DNA of 64,000 nucleotides from CAYGDP01 sp964348665. GTDB taxonomy: Bacteria > Verrucomicrobiota > Verrucomicrobiia > Palsa-1439 > CAYGDP01. Below, piece after piece: positions 60,666-64,000 of the stretch. The stretch spans positions 4,698 through 68,697 of the forward strand of contig CAYGDP010000022.1 of the NCBI GenBank assembly GCA_964348665.1, in the 5' to 3' direction. Position 1 is the first letter of the stretch. Each line of letters starts with the position of its first letter. The notes under the pieces are model-generated. The model was not told the origin of the DNA. It did not search any database and saw nothing but the letters and a program-made list of their open reading frames with translations. A program made the translations under genes and the position numbers.

Positions 60666-62053
60666 CGCTCGTAAAATTTGCGATACTTGTCGCGCGCCCA
60701 GCGCTGCCATTCTATTATTTGGCGACTTCGAAATTTCGGATCGCTCCATTTTTCTTTAGCCATTGCGAGAGCATCCGTTTCGAAAAGGGGTGGTTTTGAA
60801 AAACCTGCTATGTTTTCCTCTGGGCTAGGCCAAGTAGATTTTGCAGGTTCGTAGCGACTCCATTTCTCTTTGGTTTCTTTGATGCTTGCCAATGCCTTCA
60901 CCGCTTCCTCGTGCGTATCAATCACCGTCGCGCCAATGAGGGCGGCAACGAGTTTTTGGCGAGCGGCGGATTTCTTGGCGTCGAACGGGACAGTTTTCAA
61001 CAGGAATGGATTGACGGTGACGGGAGTGATGTCTTTGAATCGTTCGTAGAAATCGCGGCGGAGGCTCATCCGGGAGATGTTGAACCGTTGCGGACCTTCC
61101 GGGTGCCCGCGCGGCAGGAACCAGAGTTTTTGCCCTTCCTCGCCGAGGACGAAATTGAGAAAGCGCTCGGCAAGTTCGCGGTGGGGCGCGCCTTTAAGCA
61201 TGGCGATGCCGTCCGGGTTCATGACCGCAATTTCGGGTGGCATGATCCAGCCAAAGTTTTCTTTGCCGACGTAGCCGACTTGCATGAAGGCGTAAAAATC
61301 TATTGCGAGCGCGTAGGCGGTATCGCCGCTGGTGCATTGTTTGACGGCGGTGGCGCTGGATTTGTGAAATTCGCGGGCGTTCGCGCCCATTTGGTAGATA
61401 ATAGCCCAGCCGCGTTCCCAACCATAGGCTTGGAGGATCAACTCATACATCATATAGGTGGAACCGCTATGGCGTGGGTCGCCCGATGAAATCCAGCCGG
61501 CGTATCGCGGGTTGGTCAGGTCTTCCCACGATTTCGGTTCCGGCCAGCCTTTGGCGCGAAGGACTTTTTTGTTGTAAGCGATCCCGAAACCGGCGGTGGC
61601 GGCGCCGAACCATGTGAAGTGGTCGGCGTCATACATTTTGATACTGCCAATATCGCGAGGCAGATAGTCGAGCACTTTGGGCGGCGGATGATAACTGGCG
61701 AGCATTCCTCTGCCCGCGAGGTCGTAGAACGGGTAGTCACCGCCGCCGAAAAAGAGATCAATGCCAATTCCGTCAGGTTTGTTGGTGAACTCGCTGATGA
61801 TGAATTTCAGGTCGTCGTTGGTGCCGCCCAAATCACGCCAGTCAATTTTGACTTGCTGACCATACTTTTTTTCATGCCACGAGGAAAAGGCGCGGGCGAA
61901 CTCGGTTTTCACGTCTTCGCCATGCGGGGAGATGATGACGAGGGGGATTGGAGACTGGGGACTGGAGATCGGAGATAGGGATGGGTCGGCTGTAAAGCCG
62001 AGGTTGGCGACGAGCGCCACTGCGCACGTTGCGAGTGGCAGGAATCGGTTCAT
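60662..62053 (-). CDS. Iron(III)-type ABC transporter substrate-binding protein
   Basis: A 463-residue exported binding protein of the FbpA-like group. Signal peptide LPLATCAVALVANLGFTADP. The mature part begins, after a repeat-coded linker (SLSPISSPQSPIPLVI), with IISPHGEDVKTEFARAFSSW; DLFFGGGDYPFYDLAGRG, GFGIAYNKKVLRAKGWPEPK and SWEDLTNPRYAGWI are the usual hinge and substrate segments. It is the first gene of the operon; the ATPase and permease lie downstream past the toxin-antitoxin insertion. Substrate may be iron(III) or another small anion complex. Confidence 0.9.
   Translation of the reverse strand: MNRFLPLATCAVALVANLGFTADPSLSPISSPQSPIPLVIISPHGEDVKTEFARAFSSWHEKKYGQQVKIDWRDLGGTNDDLKFIISEFTNKPDGIGIDLFFGGGDYPFYDLAGRGMLASYHPPPKVLDYLPRDIGSIKMYDADHFTWFGAATAGFGIAYNKKVLRAKGWPEPKSWEDLTNPRYAGWISSGDPRHSGSTYMMYELILQAYGWERGWAIIYQMGANAREFHKSSATAVKQCTSGDTAYALAIDFYAFMQVGYVGKENFGWIMPPEIAVMNPDGIAMLKGAPHRELAERFLNFVLGEEGQKLWFLPRGHPEGPQRFNISRMSLRRDFYERFKDITPVTVNPFLLKTVPFDAKKSAARQKLVAALIGATVIDTHEEAVKALASIKETKEKWSRYEPAKSTWPSPEENIAGFSKPPLFETDALAMAKEKWSDPKFRSRQIIEWQRWARDKYRKFYER
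61941..61985 (-). repeat. GGAGACTGGGGACTGGAG-type tract in the binding-protein gene
   Basis: On the plus strand GATTGGAGACTGGGGACTGG then AGATCGGAGATAGGGATGGG. It is in frame and encodes the Ser/Pro linker just after the signal peptide. Confidence 0.6.
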
Positions 62054-62056
62054 GCA

Positions 62057-62746
62057 TTAGCGGCGTTGTTGCGCGCGAAGAATCCAGTAGGCCAGTTCAA
62101 TCAGAGATGTGATGAGGGCAGCTACATAGGTGAAACCAGCGGCGTTGAGGACTTTGTTCACGCCGACGGCTTCCTGTGCATTGACCACGCCCATTTCCGA
62201 GAGAATCACTTTGGCTCGCGCGCTGGCGTCGAACTCGACCGGCAACGTAATGAGTTGAAACACGACGAGCACGGAATACGTGACGATGGCAATGGGAATG
62301 ACCCACTCGAACGGGATGGCGCGGAAAAAGAAGGCGAGAAAAACCAGCGGCAGGAGCATGTTGCTGGTGACCATCGTCAGCGGCACAACCATCATTCGCA
62401 GATGCAAAGGCGCATAGCCAACCTGGTGTTGGATGGCATGACCGCATTCGTGCGCGGCGACCCCGACGGCGGAAATCGAGTTGCCGTCATAGACGTTGGG
62501 CGACAGGACGAGTTTCTTGTGGCGTGGATCGTAATGGTCGCCGAGAAAGCTCTGCGTCCGCTCGATGGATACATCGGGGATGCCTGCTTCTTGCAGGATT
62601 TTTCCAGCGACCTCGGCGCCGGTCATGCCGGAGTCCACCGGTACCTGCGCGTACTTCTTGAACGTGCTCATTACGCGAAACTGCGCGTAGAGCGCAATCG
62701 CCATCGAGGGCACTAGGAACGCCCAATAAATCGGGTCAAACCACAT
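62057..62746 (-). CDS. Membrane zinc metallopeptidase (YugP-like)
   Basis: A 229-residue membrane protein of the neutral zinc metallopeptidase family related to Bacillus YugP. ATG 62744-62746 is preceded by AAAAGGAG. An N-terminal helix (IYWAFLVPSMAIALYAQF), the zinc site AAHECGHAIQHQ (HExxH), two or three hydrophobic helices (LLPLVFLAFFF, VIPIAIVTYSVLVVFQLI) and the downstream Glu in VEFDASARA complete the expected set. The upstream in-frame extension to 62986 overlaps the divergent promoter and is rejected. The target protein is unknown. Confidence 0.9.
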   Translation of the reverse strand: MWFDPIYWAFLVPSMAIALYAQFRVMSTFKKYAQVPVDSGMTGAEVAGKILQEAGIPDVSIERTQSFLGDHYDPRHKKLVLSPNVYDGNSISAVGVAAHECGHAIQHQVGYAPLHLRMMVVPLTMVTSNMLLPLVFLAFFFRAIPFEWVIPIAIVTYSVLVVFQLITLPVEFDASARAKVILSEMGVVNAQEAVGVNKVLNAAGFTYVAALITSLIELAYWILRAQQRR

Positions 62747-62897
62747 AGTTATCTCCTTTTCCACGCATACCTTAGCGAAAGCTTTAAAAAATATCAAGCC
62801 GCTTCGAATGGGTGTTTTGCCTACAAGTCGAAACCACGGTTGAGCGATTGCGAGTCTTAATGGGTCTAAACGAAAACCCAATTTAGAGGAGAAAACG

Positions 62898-63611
62898 ATG
62901 AGGAAATGTCTTTTGCTTGGCGCAACGGCGTTGTTGGCGGTAGCGGTCGGTGGGCAGGCAGACGACGAGGTGAAGAATGCCGCCAAGAAACTGGCGGAGA
63001 AAGCGAATTATAGCTGGACGACAACGACCGACCTCGGCCCCAACACCCAATTCAAGATCGGGCCGCTCGAAGGGAAAACCGCCGACGGACTTTCATGGAC
63101 TTCCGTGACTTTCGGCCAAAATACCATCGAGGCAGTGATGAAAGGCGAGAAAGCTGCGGCCAAGACGCAGGACGGCTGGATGTCGTTGGCGGAATTGACC
63201 GCCGAGCAGGCCGACCCACAGAATCCACAGAATCGCGGGCGCCGATTCATGGGGCGGATGCTGCAGAACTTCAAGACGCCAGCGGCGGAAGCCGAAAACT
63301 TGATTGCCAAAACGAAGGAACTCAAGAAAACCGATGACGCGTTCATCGGCGATTTCACGGAGGAAGGCGCGATCGAGCTGCTTACCTTTGGCCGTCGCTC
63401 GGGCGGCAATGCTCCCGCCCCGACGAATCCGAAAGGCGCGGTAAAGTTTTGGATCAAAGACGGTGTGCTCTCGAAGTACGAGGTTCATCTCGAAGGCACG
63501 ATCACCTTCAACGGCAACGAAGTGAATACCGATCGCACCACGACTACCGAGATCAAAGACATCGGTTCGACCAAACTCGAAGTCCCCGAAGAAGCAAAGG
63601 GAAAATTGTAA
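62898..63611 (+). CDS. Secreted protein of unknown function
   Basis: A 237-residue exported protein with signal peptide LLLGATALLAVAVGGQAD; GAGGAG precedes the ATG. The mature protein has strands such as YSWTTTTDLGPNTQFKIGPL, GLSWTSVTFGQNTIEAVMKG and the C-terminal GAVKFWIKDGVLSKYEVHLE, a pattern like LolA/LppX-type half-barrels, but I cannot place it with confidence. The middle is rich in Gln/Asn/Pro and charged helix. The gene is isolated and divergent from the zinc peptidase. Confidence 0.72.
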   Translation: MRKCLLLGATALLAVAVGGQADDEVKNAAKKLAEKANYSWTTTTDLGPNTQFKIGPLEGKTADGLSWTSVTFGQNTIEAVMKGEKAAAKTQDGWMSLAELTAEQADPQNPQNRGRRFMGRMLQNFKTPAAEAENLIAKTKELKKTDDAFIGDFTEEGAIELLTFGRRSGGNAPAPTNPKGAVKFWIKDGVLSKYEVHLEGTITFNGNEVNTDRTTTTEIKDIGSTKLEVPEEAKGKL

Positions 63612-63620
63612 CGCGCTCGA

Positions 63621-64000
63621 TTACCGCGGTCGTTCGAGAACGGTGATGAGGTTGCCTTCTCGCAAGACGAAATGGTTGCTGGTGCTAATAAATGCGTCAT
63701 TTGCGTAGCCGTACCAACGCGTCCGTGTCATATTGAGGAAGCCGATCCGCCGCGGAAGCTTGGGATCGGAGACATCATAAACGGTCGTGGAATTATGCCC
63801 GACCTCTACAACGAGCGAGTTGCCCATCCAAATTGGTGTGGTCATTTGTCGTCGGAACCAAATTGTCAGTGGTGAGGCGCGATATTCCCCAACAAGATCC
63901 CACATGCCAGTTTTGGTTTTTTGCATGACACGCAGGCCGAGGCGATTGACCTGCTCCCCCAAAACTGGACAGTAGGAAACAATAGACTTGGCTGATAAAG
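63621..64000 (-). CDS. LVIVD-repeat/beta-propeller-like protein (5' part missing)
   Basis: The last 126 codons of a gene that runs off the right edge; the frame remains open to base 64000 (I read SAKSIVSYCPVLGEQ upstream of 63962). The visible part has repeated beta-strand segments: NSLVVEVGHNSTTVYDVSDPK and RWYGYANDAFISTSNHFVLR (quoted in part), with the YDVSDP words typical of LVIVD repeats in propeller proteins. Localisation and function cannot be told. It is convergent with the secreted-protein gene. Confidence 0.7.
   Translation of the reverse strand, partial: LSAKSIVSYCPVLGEQVNRLGLRVMQKTKTGMWDLVGEYRASPLTIWFRRQMTTPIWMGNSLVVEVGHNSTTVYDVSDPKLPRRIGFLNMTRTRWYGYANDAFISTSNHFVLREGNLITVLERPR

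Noticed and set aside
1..64000. CRISPR arrays, tRNA or rRNA genes, integrases and transposases
   Set aside because: I looked for regularly spaced direct repeats, cloverleaf-like sequences in all gaps and recombinase motifs and saw none; the repeats found are short dispersed ones. A covariance-model scan would settle the RNA genes.

Overview
The window is a chromosomal segment of a bacterium from the PVC superphylum, most likely a Verrucomicrobiota member; this assignment is inference. It rests on four things seen in the sequence: a UBact-type (Pup-like) proteasome locus, a very large secreted cytochrome with the propeller-HEAT-haem layout typical of PVC bacteria, secreted proteins with an N-terminal LE(x)R-type motif, and two tandem PhoPQ-related secreted proteins. 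Genes are dense on both strands, with no rRNA, tRNA, prophage, transposase or CRISPR array that I could see. No gene-free stretch exceeds about 225 bases.

Layout. 1-2370: sugar ABC importer (permease running off the left edge, double ATPase). 2592-9740: LON-domain protein, a 1605-residue secreted subtilase fused to a lipase-like domain without its nucleophile, a C26 glutamine amidotransferase and a small zinc-ribbon membrane protein. 9788-12554: translationally coupled operon of a degenerate Ser/Thr kinase, an L,D-transpeptidase and accA. 12669-16632: two PhoPQ-related paralogues and a Tat-exported Gfo/Idh/MocA protein. 16662-24511: sugar kinase, tiny zinc ribbon with an extreme Shine-Dalgarno sequence, tandem NDPK-like protein, aminotransferase, DoxX, argS, PTS IIA-like protein and a GspB-like protein, followed by its GspA-like ATPase (to 25323) and an RmlD-like reductase (to 26244).

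26331-34269 is the centrepiece: a complete UBact conjugation-proteasome operon read on the minus strand in the order ATPase (ARC/Mpa), Dop, UBact, ChrA-type chromate transporter, PrcB, PrcA, PafA. The order matches the actinobacterial Pup locus, with a chromate transporter spliced into the middle. UBact (63 aa) ends in Gly-Glu and so is ready for ligation; Dop and PafA are both present; the ATPase lacks the C-terminal GQYL-type tail expected for docking to the 20S core.

34415-45783: PVC-type dehydrogenase-cytochrome, beta-helix protein, glycosyltransferase, nucleotide-sugar dehydrogenase, TrmL, ankyrin protein and two sugar-isomerase TIM barrels. 45801-56894: receiver-like protein, LarA-like/DJ-1/MFS operon, serine hydrolase, 6-phosphogluconate dehydrogenase, SDR, Memo-family protein and a ThDP decarboxylase. 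57016-62053: an iron(III)-type ABC importer whose operon has been interrupted by a RelE/Phd toxin-antitoxin module that carries its own promoter and operator and leaves a 5' stub of an ATPase gene. 62057-64000: zinc peptidase, secreted protein and a partial propeller-like protein.

A second theme is short dispersed repeats (pyrimidine/CA-rich tracts, 'CCGAAAC'-type arrays, REP-like hairpins) that lie between genes and also in frame inside at least five coding sequences.
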